Shown: one piece after another, positions 7,028-14,834 of the stretch
How positions within the stretch are numbered: the first letter of the stretch is position 1
Layout: each line of letters begins with the position of its first letter
Assembly: GCA_937870825.1 (NCBI GenBank)
Contig: CALMZO010000226.1
Coordinates: 1 to 64,000 of the forward strand
Reading direction: 5' to 3'
Source of the DNA: an uncultured Chloroflexota bacterium
Lineage (GTDB): Bacteria; Chloroflexota; Anaerolineae; UBA4142; SHND01
DNA length: 64,000 nucleotides
Made by a program: the position numbers and the translations under genes
The notes under the pieces: model-generated
Databases searched by the model: none
What the model saw: only the letters and a program-made list of their open reading frames with translations
Told to the model about the DNA's origin: nothing

Positions 7028-9361
7028 ATGGTGATAGAAACTGTGCTGCCGCTGGAATTGAAACTCGAACGCCGCCGCATCCATGTGCAAGGAATCGTGC
7101 AAGGCGTCGGCTTTCGCCCGTTTGTGTTTCATCTCGCCGAACGTTTCGGCATCAGCGGCTGGGTGTTGAACAACGCGGCCGGTGTCATTATCGAAGCCGA
7201 GGGCAATGCGGACGCGCTCGATAATTTTGAAAACACGCTGCGGAACGACGCGCCGCCGCTCGCGCACGTCGCACACATTTCGAGCGAATGGCTGCCCGCG
7301 TTGGGCGAGCGCACGTTTCGCATTGTGCCGAGCACCAACAATGAACAAAAGCGCGCGTGGATTTCCCCCGACGCGTCCGTTTGCGACGACTGCTTGCGCG
7401 AACTGTTTGACCCCAACAATCGGCGCTATCGGTATCCGTTCATCAATTGCACAAGCTGTGGTCCGCGTTTTACGATTGTTCAAGATGTACCGTATGACCG
7501 TCTCTACACCACGATGGCGGAATTTCCAATGTGCGCGGACTGTCAGCGCGAGTACGACGACCCGCGTGACCGCCGCTTTCATGCACAGCCGAACGCGTGC
7601 GCCAGGTGTGGACCGCAGGTTCGACTTGAGACGAATGACGAAAGACGAAAGACAACCGACACACCAATCGAACAAGTCGCGGAACTATTCTTTGAAGGAA
7701 AAATTGTTGCCGTCAAGGGACTGGGCGGGTATCACCTTGCGTGCGATGCGATGAATGACGAGGCAGTCGCAAAACTGCGCGCGCGCAAACGCCGTAACGA
7801 AAAACCGTTTGCGTTGATGGTGCGCGATTTGGAAACTGCGCGCGCGTTGTGTGAAATCAATCAGGCAGAAGAAAAATTATTGACCTCGCGTCGTCGTCCC
7901 ATCGTCCTCTTGCGCGCGCACAAAACATCACGCGTCTCTCCACACGTTGCGCCCAAACAAAACACGCTCGGCATCATGCTCCCGTACACGCCGCTCCATC
8001 ATCTCCTTTTGGAAAAGTCTCCGCCCGCATTGGTGATGACGAGCGGAAACGTGAGCGACGAACCCATCGCGTTTCGCGATGACGAGGCGCGCGAACGTTT
8101 ATCGGACATTGCGGACGCGTTTCTTACGCACAATCGCGTCATCCACATGCGCTGCGATGATTCGGTGACGCGCGTGGTGAATGTAGGCGCGTTGCATGAA
8201 ATGCCGCTGCGTCGTTCGCGCGGCGCTGTGCCCGAACCGCTGCGCGCGCCGCAAAGATTGCACACGCCGATTCTCGCCGTCGGCGCGCATCTGAAAAATA
8301 CCTTTTGCCTGGCAAAAGACGATTACGCGTTTGTCAGTCACCACATCGGCGATTTGGAAAATTACGAAACACTGCTATCGTTCACACACGGCATCGAACA
8401 TTTCAAAAAATTATTTGACCTCGAACCGCGCATCATCGCCTACGACCTGCACCCCGAATACCTTTCGACAAAATACGCGCTCGAACAATGTGCCATGCGC
8501 CATTTGCAATTTGCGATGCCTGTTCAGCATCATCACGCGCACATTGCAAGCGTGATGGGCGAACACGGCATCACCGAACGCGTGATTGGTGTTGCGTTCG
8601 ACGGAACCGGTTACGGCACGGACGGCACGCTTTGGGGCGGCGAATTTCTAATCGCCGATCTGAAATCGTTCGAGCGCGCGGCGCACCTCGATACGATTCC
8701 GCTCATCGGCGGCGAGCAAGCAATTCACGAGGTATGGCGGCTGGCGGCGGCGTGGCTCGATAAAATTTATGGCGATGATTTTTTGGATTTGGAAATTGAT
8801 TTTGTGAAACGTTTGGAGCGCGCGAAATGGCGTGTGATGAAACAGATGCTCGCCAACAATGTAAACACACCGCGCACATCGGCGATGGGGCGTTTGTTCG
8901 ACGCGGTGGCGGCATTAATTGGCGTGCGCGATATTGCAACGTACGAAGCGCAGGCGGCGATTGAATTGGAAATGCTCGCCGATGAAAATTGCGTCCAAGA
9001 ATATCCCTTTGAAATTTCAAACGCGCGCCCGCGCCTTTTGAAAATGGACGCGACATGCCGCGCCATCGTACACGATTTGCAGAACGGCATTTCACAAAAC
9101 AGCATCGCCGCGAAATTTCACAATACCATTGCATCATGCATCGCGCGCACGTGCGAATTGCTGCGCGCGGAAACCGAACTCGAACGCGTTGTTCTCGGCG
9201 GCGGTGTGTTTCAAAACACGCGGTTGCTGCAGCAAACGGGTCGGGCATTGCGCGCGAAAAATTTTCAAACGTACGTGCCGACAAAACTACCGCCGAACGA
9301 CGGCGGCATTTCGTTTGGTCAAGCCCTCGTCGCCAACGCGCAGCGGCTTGCCGCCGACTGA
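7028..9361 (+). CDS. hypF: HypF, carbamoyltransferase for NiFe cyanide ligand synthesis
   Basis: This 777-residue protein converts carbamoyl phosphate to carbamoyl-adenylate and transfers it to HypE. Domains in order are: acylphosphatase (about 15-105, GIVQGVGFRPF); paired zinc fingers (about 118-195, CDDC, CTSCGP, CADC, CARCGP); YrdC-like (about 210-390); and a Kae1-like C-terminal half with HHHAH and FDGTGYGTDGTLWGGE. The start at 7028 is selected over an upstream in-frame ATG because it gives the normal N-terminus. A purine-rich simple repeat (7628-7655, GACGAAAGACGAAAG) is inserted in frame between the zinc-finger and YrdC domains, encoding a non-conserved polar stretch. Length is normal for HypF. 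Confidence 0.96.
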   Translation: MVIETVLPLELKLERRRIHVQGIVQGVGFRPFVFHLAERFGISGWVLNNAAGVIIEAEGNADALDNFENTLRNDAPPLAHVAHISSEWLPALGERTFRIVPSTNNEQKRAWISPDASVCDDCLRELFDPNNRRYRYPFINCTSCGPRFTIVQDVPYDRLYTTMAEFPMCADCQREYDDPRDRRFHAQPNACARCGPQVRLETNDERRKTTDTPIEQVAELFFEGKIVAVKGLGGYHLACDAMNDEAVAKLRARKRRNEKPFALMVRDLETARALCEINQAEEKLLTSRRRPIVLLRAHKTSRVSPHVAPKQNTLGIMLPYTPLHHLLLEKSPPALVMTSGNVSDEPIAFRDDEARERLSDIADAFLTHNRVIHMRCDDSVTRVVNVGALHEMPLRRSRGAVPEPLRAPQRLHTPILAVGAHLKNTFCLAKDDYAFVSHHIGDLENYETLLSFTHGIEHFKKLFDLEPRIIAYDLHPEYLSTKYALEQCAMRHLQFAMPVQHHHAHIASVMGEHGITERVIGVAFDGTGYGTDGTLWGGEFLIADLKSFERAAHLDTIPLIGGEQAIHEVWRLAAAWLDKIYGDDFLDLEIDFVKRLERAKWRVMKQMLANNVNTPRTSAMGRLFDAVAALIGVRDIATYEAQAAIELEMLADENCVQEYPFEISNARPRLLKMDATCRAIVHDLQNGISQNSIAAKFHNTIASCIARTCELLRAETELERVVLGGGVFQNTRLLQQTGRALRAKNFQTYVPTKLPPNDGGISFGQALVANAQRLAAD

Positions 9362-9383
9362 TTACGCAACACGGAGTCAAAAC

Positions 9384-9671
9384 ATGTGTCTCGGAATTCC
9401 CGGTAAAATTGTCGAAATCGTGGACGCGGAAAAATTCATCGCCAAAGCCGATGTGTCAGGCGTCAAACGAAATATCAATGTGGGCTTGCTCAAACCGGAC
9501 GAAGCGCGCGTGGGCGAATGGGTGTTGATTCACGTCGGGTTCGCGTTGAGTCGCATTGACGAACAAGAAGCGCAAGAGACGTTTGCGTTTCTCAAAGGCA
9601 TGGGGCAGCAGTTGGATGATGAAATACGGGCAATGGAAGAAAGTGCGCGGTTGAGGTCGTTTGAGACATAG
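9384..9671 (+). CDS. hypC: HypC, NiFe cofactor chaperone
   Basis: This 95-residue protein starts MCLGIPGKIVEI, with the essential N-terminal Cys2 of HypC/HybG that carries the Fe(CN)2CO unit together with HypD. The mid-region 'VGEWVLIHVGFALSRIDEQEA' is also family-typical. A CGGAG ribosome-binding site lies seven bases before the ATG, 20 bases after hypF. It chaperones the iron fragment to the large subunit. A tandem repeat array directly follows the stop. Confidence 0.96.
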   Translation: MCLGIPGKIVEIVDAEKFIAKADVSGVKRNINVGLLKPDEARVGEWVLIHVGFALSRIDEQEAQETFAFLKGMGQQLDDEIRAMEESARLRSFET

Positions 9672-9731
9672 GGCGTGAAACGTCAAACGGGAAACGTCAA
9701 ACGGGAAACGTCAAACGGGAAACGGGAAACG
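9672..9731. repeat. purine-rich tandem repeat, about 14-bp period
   Basis: Three to four copies of a unit close to ACGTCAAACGGGAA, followed by degenerate ACGGGAA units, fill the gap between hypC and the first SIS gene. An in-frame ATG inside the array would extend the SIS protein with a repeat-encoded peptide; I reject that start. Confidence 0.85.
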
Positions 9732-9737
9732 TACACT

Positions 9738-10367
9738 ATGGTGAGTACCCTATCCGATTTTCGCGAATTGGTTGTAGCGCAATTTCATGACAGCATCGAG
9801 ACGCCGCCGCGTTTTTTTCAAGACAACGCAGACTTGATTGCTCGATGCAGTTTTGAAATGGCGCGCCGCTTTCAACGCGGGGGGCGCTTGCTCGTGTTTG
9901 GCAGTGGCGCATCAACGACGGACGCACAGCACGTTGCGGTGGAATTTGTGCATCCCGTCATCGTCGGCAAACGCGCGCTGCCTTCGATGGCGCTGACGAA
10001 CGACATTGGTTCGGTGTTGGGGCTGATGCAGAGTGCGGGCGCGGACGAAATTTTTGCAAGGCAATTGCAGCTCCTTGGCATGCGCGACGACATTGCGATG
10101 GGTTTGACAACCGATGGCGGCGACGAAAAGGTGTTGCGCGCACTGGATATTGCGCGTGAAATGGAAATGTTGACGATTGGAATGTGCGGCGACGCGGCGG
10201 ACAACTCGCGTCATGCTCGCAGTATGTTTGAGACGTCATTGGATTTTTGTTTCCGCGTTCCATCGAACAATCCGTACGTGATTCAAGAGGTGCAAGAAAC
10301 GACGTACCACATTTTGTGGGAAACGGTGCATGTGTTTTTTGAACAGCAAGTCGCAAATGGCAGATAG
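9738..10367 (+). CDS. SIS-domain sugar-phosphate isomerase-like protein, first of two in the hyp cluster
   Basis: This 209-residue protein has a SIS fold: 'RLLVFGSGASTTDAQHVAVEF' (about 48-68) resembles the GNGGSA-DAQH phosphosugar loop of GmhA, and 'YVIQEVQETTYHILWETVH' closes the C-terminus. GmhA-like isomerases act on sedoheptulose 7-phosphate, but SIS genes inside hyp operons are recurrent and probably have another, unassigned role. The Gly-Asn of the loop is Gly-Ser here, and later 'TTDGGDEKVL' replaces the usual STSGNS, so this copy looks less canonical than the one at 10733. The start at 9738 lies after the repeat array. Confidence 0.82.
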   Translation: MVSTLSDFRELVVAQFHDSIETPPRFFQDNADLIARCSFEMARRFQRGGRLLVFGSGASTTDAQHVAVEFVHPVIVGKRALPSMALTNDIGSVLGLMQSAGADEIFARQLQLLGMRDDIAMGLTTDGGDEKVLRALDIAREMEMLTIGMCGDAADNSRHARSMFETSLDFCFRVPSNNPYVIQEVQETTYHILWETVHVFFEQQVANGR

Positions 10368-10395
10368 CGAATTGCGGATTGCGTAGGGTGGAATC

Positions 10396-10656
10396 ATGGA
10401 AAATTTTATTCCTTTGAGACCGAAAAAGATTTTTTCCGAACCGCATTTTTCTTGTCCGACCTGCAAGGACGAAGGACTGCCCGCGCGCGTGTTGGAAATT
10501 GACGCGGCGACAAACATGGCGCGCGCACAGCTGAACGACGGCGAAGCGGAAATCGCGCTCGACTTGCTCGACGATGTGCGCGTCGGCGATATTGTGTTGG
10601 TGCATCTTGATATCGCGATTGCGAAATTGAATCCGCGCGATATTGTAGAGCTGTGA
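10396..10656 (+). CDS. HypC-like protein lacking the N-terminal cysteine
   Basis: This 86-residue protein has the HypC beta-barrel pattern ('LPARVLEIDAATNMARAQL' then 'VRVGDIVLVHLDIAIAKLNPRDIVEL'). It carries a 20-residue N-terminal extension with CPTC instead of starting Met-Cys. The catalytic Cys2 of HypC is therefore absent, and a CxxC pair might replace it. It sits between two SIS genes, downstream of a canonical hypC. It may be a specialised chaperone for the same hydrogenase, or may act with the SIS proteins. The family resemblance is clear but the function is inference. Confidence 0.75.
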   Translation: MENFIPLRPKKIFSEPHFSCPTCKDEGLPARVLEIDAATNMARAQLNDGEAEIALDLLDDVRVGDIVLVHLDIAIAKLNPRDIVEL

Positions 10657-10732
10657 GAGAGATTTCTCGCTCCGATTCGACTATCGCTCATCGGAACCGT
10701 TCGAAACGACGACGCTCCAATCTCCAATTCCC

Positions 10733-11443
10733 ATGTCTGATTTTTCAAAACGTTTTTATCCGTTTTTGCATGAACAAGAATCCGTCTCGCTTGCCCAAGT
10801 TCTGGCGGATGTGAAAACGTCAACCTTGAAAAAATGCGCGGACGTGGTGGAATTGCGCGCGCGCGTCGTGGAACAATACGCGGATGAAATCGTGCGCTGC
10901 GCGCAAGTCATGGCGCGCGCGTTTGTGGCGGGCAAGAAATTGTTGGCATTCGGCAACGGCGGCAGCGCGACGGACGCACAAGATATCGCAGTGGATTGTA
11001 CGTTGCGCGGATTGCCCGCGCTTTCGCTCACGAATGATATTGGCGTTGTGACCGCCGTGGGCAATGATGTGGGTTTTGAAAATGTGTTTTTGCGTCAGGT
11101 CATCGCGTTCGGCAGCGCGGGCGATATTGCCTTTGGGATTTCGACGAGCGGCAATTCGCGCAATGTCGAAATGGCGTTCGAGCAAGCGCACAAAATGGGA
11201 CTCGCCACGATTGGGCTCGCGGGCTATGACGGCGGCAAGACGGGCGAACTGTATCGCGCGGGCACTGTAGATTTTTGTTTTACCGCGCCTTCGACCTACG
11301 TGCCGCGCATTCAAGAAGCGCACGCGACGATTTATCACACGTTGATTGAATTGACGTTGCAAATGACGGAGGACGGACGACAAAAGTCCAAAGAGTTCCA
11401 TTCGTCTGCCGTCTATCGTCCTCGGTCGGAGTTTGTAAAATGA
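10733..11443 (+). CDS. SIS-domain sugar-phosphate isomerase-like protein, second copy
   Basis: This 236-residue protein has an intact GmhA-type loop 'LAFGNGGSATDAQDIAVD' (about 75-92) and second loop 'FGISTSGNSRNVEMAF'. The C-terminus 'YVPRIQEAHATIYHTLIELT' matches the family helix. An N-terminal extension of about 30 residues precedes the domain. It overlaps hypD by four bases (11440-11443), so it is translationally coupled to NiFe maturation. It is more canonical than the 9738 copy. The pair may form a heteromer with one active and one altered site, which is inference. Confidence 0.85.
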   Translation: MSDFSKRFYPFLHEQESVSLAQVLADVKTSTLKKCADVVELRARVVEQYADEIVRCAQVMARAFVAGKKLLAFGNGGSATDAQDIAVDCTLRGLPALSLTNDIGVVTAVGNDVGFENVFLRQVIAFGSAGDIAFGISTSGNSRNVEMAFEQAHKMGLATIGLAGYDGGKTGELYRAGTVDFCFTAPSTYVPRIQEAHATIYHTLIELTLQMTEDGRQKSKEFHSSAVYRPRSEFVK

Positions 11444-12591
11444 AATTTGTTGACGAATATCGCGACGCAGACCTTGCGAAAAAATTGTCGGAAGAAATCG
11501 CGCGGGTGAGTCAAGGACGCCCGCTGAAAATTATGGAAGTGTGCGGCGGACACACGCATACGATTTACAAGTACGGCATCGAAGATGTTTTGCCGCCGAA
11601 CATTGATTTGATTCACGGACCCGGCTGCCCCGTTTGTGTGATTCCGATGGGGCGCATTGACGACGCGCACGCGATTGCGCGCGAACCCGATGTGATTTTT
11701 ACCACGTTCGGCGACATGATGCGCGTACCCGGTTCGCGCGGCGCTCTGCTGGATGCCAAAGCAGAAGGCGCGGACGTGCGCTTTGTGTATTCGCCGCTCG
11801 ACGCGTTGAAACTCGCGAAACTGAATCCTGACAAACGTGTGGTGTTTTTCGCGATTGGTTTCGAGACGACCGCGCCTTCGACGGCGTTGACGCTGCTGCG
11901 CGCGCAAGCCGAAGACGTAAAAAATTTTTCCGTCTTTTGCAATCACGTCAACATTCTGCCCGCCATCAAAGCGCTGCTCGATTCGCCCGATTTGCGGCTC
12001 GACGGGTTCGTCGGACCCGGACACGTCAGCACGATTATTGGGTGCGAGCCGTACCGTTTTATTCCCGAAAAATACGGCAAGCCCGTCGTGATGAGCGGCT
12101 TTGAACCGCTCGACGTCATTCAAGCCATCTATATGCTCGTCAAGCAAATCGCCCAAGAACGCCGCCAAGTGGAAAATCAGTATTCGCGTGTGGTGCGTTG
12201 GGAAGGCAACCTCAAAGCGTTGGAAATCCTCGCGCGCGTGTTTGAACTGCGCCCCTTTTTTGAATGGCGCGGTTTGGGTTTCATCAATCACAGCGCAATG
12301 AAATTGCGCGGCGAGTTCGCGGCGTGGGATGCAGAATTGTTGTTCGATGTGCCCGGCTTGCGCGTCGCCGACCCCAAAGCGTGTCAATGCGGCGAAGTGT
12401 TGAAAGGCGTTATCAAACCGTGGGAGTGCAAAGTATTTGGCACCGCGTGTACGCCCGAAACGCCGATTGGAACGTGCATGGTTTCAAGCGAAGGCGCGTG
12501 CGCGGCATATTATAACTATGGACGCTTTTCCATCGCGTCGCAGCGACGCGCGCTCGTCGCGGAACAAGCGCCGGAAATGCGCGTCCATTGA
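11440..12591 (+). CDS. hypD: HypD, Fe(CN)2CO assembly protein
   Basis: This 383-residue iron-sulfur protein forms the scaffold with HypC on which cyanide and CO are attached to iron. Visible motifs are CGGHTHTIYKYGI (around residue 36), GPGCPVCVIP (around 66-75), GPGHVSTIIG, and a C-terminal cysteine cluster (CQCG, WECKVFGTACTPE, GTCMVSSEGAC) that ligates the 4Fe-4S cluster. All conserved cysteines I can place are present. The start overlaps the SIS gene. Length is normal. Confidence 0.97.
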   Translation: MKFVDEYRDADLAKKLSEEIARVSQGRPLKIMEVCGGHTHTIYKYGIEDVLPPNIDLIHGPGCPVCVIPMGRIDDAHAIAREPDVIFTTFGDMMRVPGSRGALLDAKAEGADVRFVYSPLDALKLAKLNPDKRVVFFAIGFETTAPSTALTLLRAQAEDVKNFSVFCNHVNILPAIKALLDSPDLRLDGFVGPGHVSTIIGCEPYRFIPEKYGKPVVMSGFEPLDVIQAIYMLVKQIAQERRQVENQYSRVVRWEGNLKALEILARVFELRPFFEWRGLGFINHSAMKLRGEFAAWDAELLFDVPGLRVADPKACQCGEVLKGVIKPWECKVFGTACTPETPIGTCMVSSEGACAAYYNYGRFSIASQRRALVAEQAPEMRVH

Positions 12592-12606
12592 AACGGGGAA
12601 GAAAAA

Positions 12607-13107
12607 ATGTCTCTTTTGAAAACCTTTGAACGTCTCGACCGCCAAATTGTCCACACGATGGCAAAATACGGCATCACGCTGCTGCGCCTCACGCTCGCGC
12701 TGGTCTTTGTTTGGTTCGGCGCGCTCAAAGTGATTGGCGCAAGTCCCGTCACCGATTTGGTTGCCAGCACTCTGCCGTTTCTCTCTCCACAAATCAGCGT
12801 GCCGTTGATTGGCGTGGTCGAAGTTGTGATTGGCCTCGGACTTGCCACGCGCATCGCGCTGCGGCTTGTGCTGTTGTTGTTTTTTCTGCAAATGGCGGGA
12901 ACGTTTCTCGTATTTGTGCTGCAGCCGAATCAATCCTTTCAAAATGGAAACCCGCTTCTCTTGACCGTGACGGGCGAATTTGTTTTGAAAAATTTTGTCT
13001 TGCTCACCGCAGGATTCGTCATCGGCTCGACGGTGCGCCGCCCCACCGAACGGCTGCCCGAAAGTACGCATCAAGACCCTGCGCGTAAAGCGGCAGAACC
13101 AAAATGA
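12607..13107 (+). CDS. DoxX/DUF417-like four-helix membrane protein inside the hyp operon
   Basis: This 166-residue protein has about four hydrophobic helices (roughly 20-45, 58-82, 85-108, 118-145) and starts with 'ITLLRLTLALVFVWFGALKVIG', typical of DoxX/DUF417 (YkgB-like) proteins. These are poorly understood membrane proteins linked to quinone or redox stress. It lies 15 bases after hypD and overlaps hypE by ATGA. Membership of the maturation operon suggests a membrane or quinone link for the hydrogenase, but no partner can be proven. Confidence 0.75.
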   Translation: MSLLKTFERLDRQIVHTMAKYGITLLRLTLALVFVWFGALKVIGASPVTDLVASTLPFLSPQISVPLIGVVEVVIGLGLATRIALRLVLLLFFLQMAGTFLVFVLQPNQSFQNGNPLLLTVTGEFVLKNFVLLTAGFVIGSTVRRPTERLPESTHQDPARKAAEPK

Positions 13108-14192
13108 GCACACGCTTTTCGACGGACGCTGTGCTCGCGCAATTTGAAAAAATCGAATTGGTGCAGCAGCAGCGCGCGCGCTTGCAAGACACACAGATTA
13201 CGCTCTCACATGGCAGCGGCGGCAAAGCGACGCACAATTTGATTCAAGCCTTGTTCGCCGACGCGTTCGCCAATCCGCTGCTTGATCAACTCGATGATGG
13301 CGCGGTGTTTGACGTGAACGGCGCGCGGCTCGCATTCACTACCGATTCGTACGTCGTCAACCCGATTTTTTTCGCGGGCGGCGACATCGGCGAACTCGCA
13401 GTGAACGGCACGGTGAACGATTTGGCAATGTGCGGCGCGACACCGCTTTTTCTTTCGGCAGGATTCATTCTCGAAGAAGGATTTTCGATGGACGATTTGG
13501 CGCGCATCGTACGTTCGATGGCGCGCGCGGCGGAACGCGCGGGTGTAAAAATTGTGACGGGTGATACCAAAGTCGTCCATCGCAACAAGGCGGACAAAAT
13601 TTTTATCAACACGGCGGGCGTTGGCGTCATCACGCGCGACGTGAGCCTTTCCGCGTCGAACGCGCGCGCGGGCGACAAAATTATTTTGAGCGGCAGCATC
13701 GGCGACCACGGCGTCACAATTCTCGCGGCGCGCGGCGAACTCGAACTCGAAGGCGATTTCTCCAGTGATACCGCGCCGTTGAATGATTTGGTGGAAACGA
13801 TGTTGAATGTGACGACCGAGATTCGCTGCTTGAAAGACCCGACGCGCGGCGGCGTGGCGACATCCTTGAATGAGATTGCCAAAGCGGCGGGCGTGACAAT
13901 GGCGATTGACGAGCGCGCGATTCCCGTGCGCGCAGAGGTACGCGGCGCATGTGAAATTTTGGGCATTGACCCGTTGTATATTGCGAACGAAGGAAAATTA
14001 CTCGCGGTTGTGCCGTCGAATTGCGCGGATGAAATTGTGAACGCGATGCGCGCGCATCCGTTGGGACGCGATGCCCGCGTGATTGGTCAGGTATGGGCGG
14101 AACCGAAAGGACTTGTTTTTTTGCAAACGCAGATTGGCGGCAATCGCGTGGTGGACATGTTGGTGGGCGACCCACTGCCGAGAATTTGTTGA
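13104..14192 (+). CDS. hypE: HypE, thiocarbamate dehydratase
   Basis: This 362-residue protein accepts the carbamoyl group from HypF on its C-terminal cysteine and dehydrates it to cyanide using ATP. The AIR-synthase-type N-terminal motif 'LSHGSGGKATHNLI' is present, as is the diagnostic C-terminus PRIC with the terminal Cys. Metal/ATP segments 'TTDSYVVNPIFF' and 'LKDPTRGGVATSLNE' are intact. The N-terminus is about 20 residues longer than the shortest family members. It is the last recognised gene of the hyp run. Confidence 0.97.
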   Translation: MSTRFSTDAVLAQFEKIELVQQQRARLQDTQITLSHGSGGKATHNLIQALFADAFANPLLDQLDDGAVFDVNGARLAFTTDSYVVNPIFFAGGDIGELAVNGTVNDLAMCGATPLFLSAGFILEEGFSMDDLARIVRSMARAAERAGVKIVTGDTKVVHRNKADKIFINTAGVGVITRDVSLSASNARAGDKIILSGSIGDHGVTILAARGELELEGDFSSDTAPLNDLVETMLNVTTEIRCLKDPTRGGVATSLNEIAKAAGVTMAIDERAIPVRAEVRGACEILGIDPLYIANEGKLLAVVPSNCADEIVNAMRAHPLGRDARVIGQVWAEPKGLVFLQTQIGGNRVVDMLVGDPLPRIC

Positions 14193-14302
14193 TGAACGAT
14201 GAGCGACGAATGCCCGACGACGAAAAACTCGCGCATTGGAACATTTTCGCGCTTGACGTGTACAGGTTAGCGGAAGTGGGGGCGTCTCGGACAGAAACGT
14301 GA
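14192..14302 (+). CDS. possible 36-residue peptide partly encoded by repeat DNA
   Basis: A short frame whose ATG overlaps the hypE stop (TGATGA) encodes MNDERRMPDDEK followed by an unremarkable tail. The first dozen codons are the GACGA-type purine repeat seen elsewhere in the window, so the frame may be only a by-product of repeat insertion. It is kept because it fills the gap between hypE and the regulator with coupled spacing. Confidence 0.2.
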   Translation: MNDERRMPDDEKLAHWNIFALDVYRLAEVGASRTET

Positions 14303-14309
14303 GGGGCGT

Positions 14310-14615
14310 ATGGGAACATTCGGCACTGCCGTACGCAGCGCGCGGCAGCGCGCGGGATTGTCACAAGGCGAACTCGCCGCGCGGCTTGGGGTAAGTCAAG
14401 GTACCATCTCGTTTTGGGAACGCGACATCGAACTTCCAACGCTCGACCATCTGCTCAAACTGCTTGTGCAATTTCCCGAACTCCTTGACGCAGTCCGCAC
14501 GCACAATCACGAAATGCTGATACAGCTGCGGCGGATCGAACGTATTGTCTTTAACGGGCAGTGCGCGTGCCGGGACTGCAACTGTGCCGCGCATTCCGAA
14601 ATGCGCGCACCCTGA
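14310..14615 (+). CDS. XRE-family regulator with C-terminal Cys cluster
   Basis: This 101-residue protein has a classic helix-turn-helix at about 5-58 (SARQRAGLSQGELAARLGVSQGTISFWERD). A helical linker follows, then a tail with CACRDCNC (four Cys in eight residues). GAGGGG lies seven bases before the ATG. The tail could hold an Fe-S cluster or a metal and make DNA binding respond to redox state, nickel or O2. It sits between the hyp genes and two CooC-type ATPase genes on the same strand, so it may control either. This is inference from position. No operator was identified. Confidence 0.82.
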   Translation: MGTFGTAVRSARQRAGLSQGELAARLGVSQGTISFWERDIELPTLDHLLKLLVQFPELLDAVRTHNHEMLIQLRRIERIVFNGQCACRDCNCAAHSEMRAP

Positions 14616-14834
14616 CAACGGCACAATGTGTGCTGTCACGACCCGCAACAAACTCCACGTCTCTGCTATTTCCTCTGCACGCGGCGAAAGCGCCGGAATT
14701 TTTGCGCCCGGCGCTTGCATTTGTTCGCGTCGCGCGTTCCCCAATCGGCAATCCAATGATTTGTAGGTGAACACCCCATTCAAATTGCGATAAAATTGTG
14801 CAAGAATATCAGACCTTGAGGAGCGAAAAGTGAA

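Noticed and set aside
9672-9731. CRISPR array in the tandem repeats after hypC (and at 43866)
   Set aside because: The units are 7-14 bases, contiguous and without spacers; no cas genes are present.
9675-9737. Upstream ATG giving the first SIS protein a 21-residue extension
   Set aside because: The extension is encoded entirely by the tandem repeat; the ATG at 9738 gives a normal N-terminus.
14361-14783. A 140-codon minus-strand frame opposite the XRE regulator
   Set aside because: It overlaps a regulator with a textbook helix-turn-helix and ribosome-binding site; the antisense product shows no domain.
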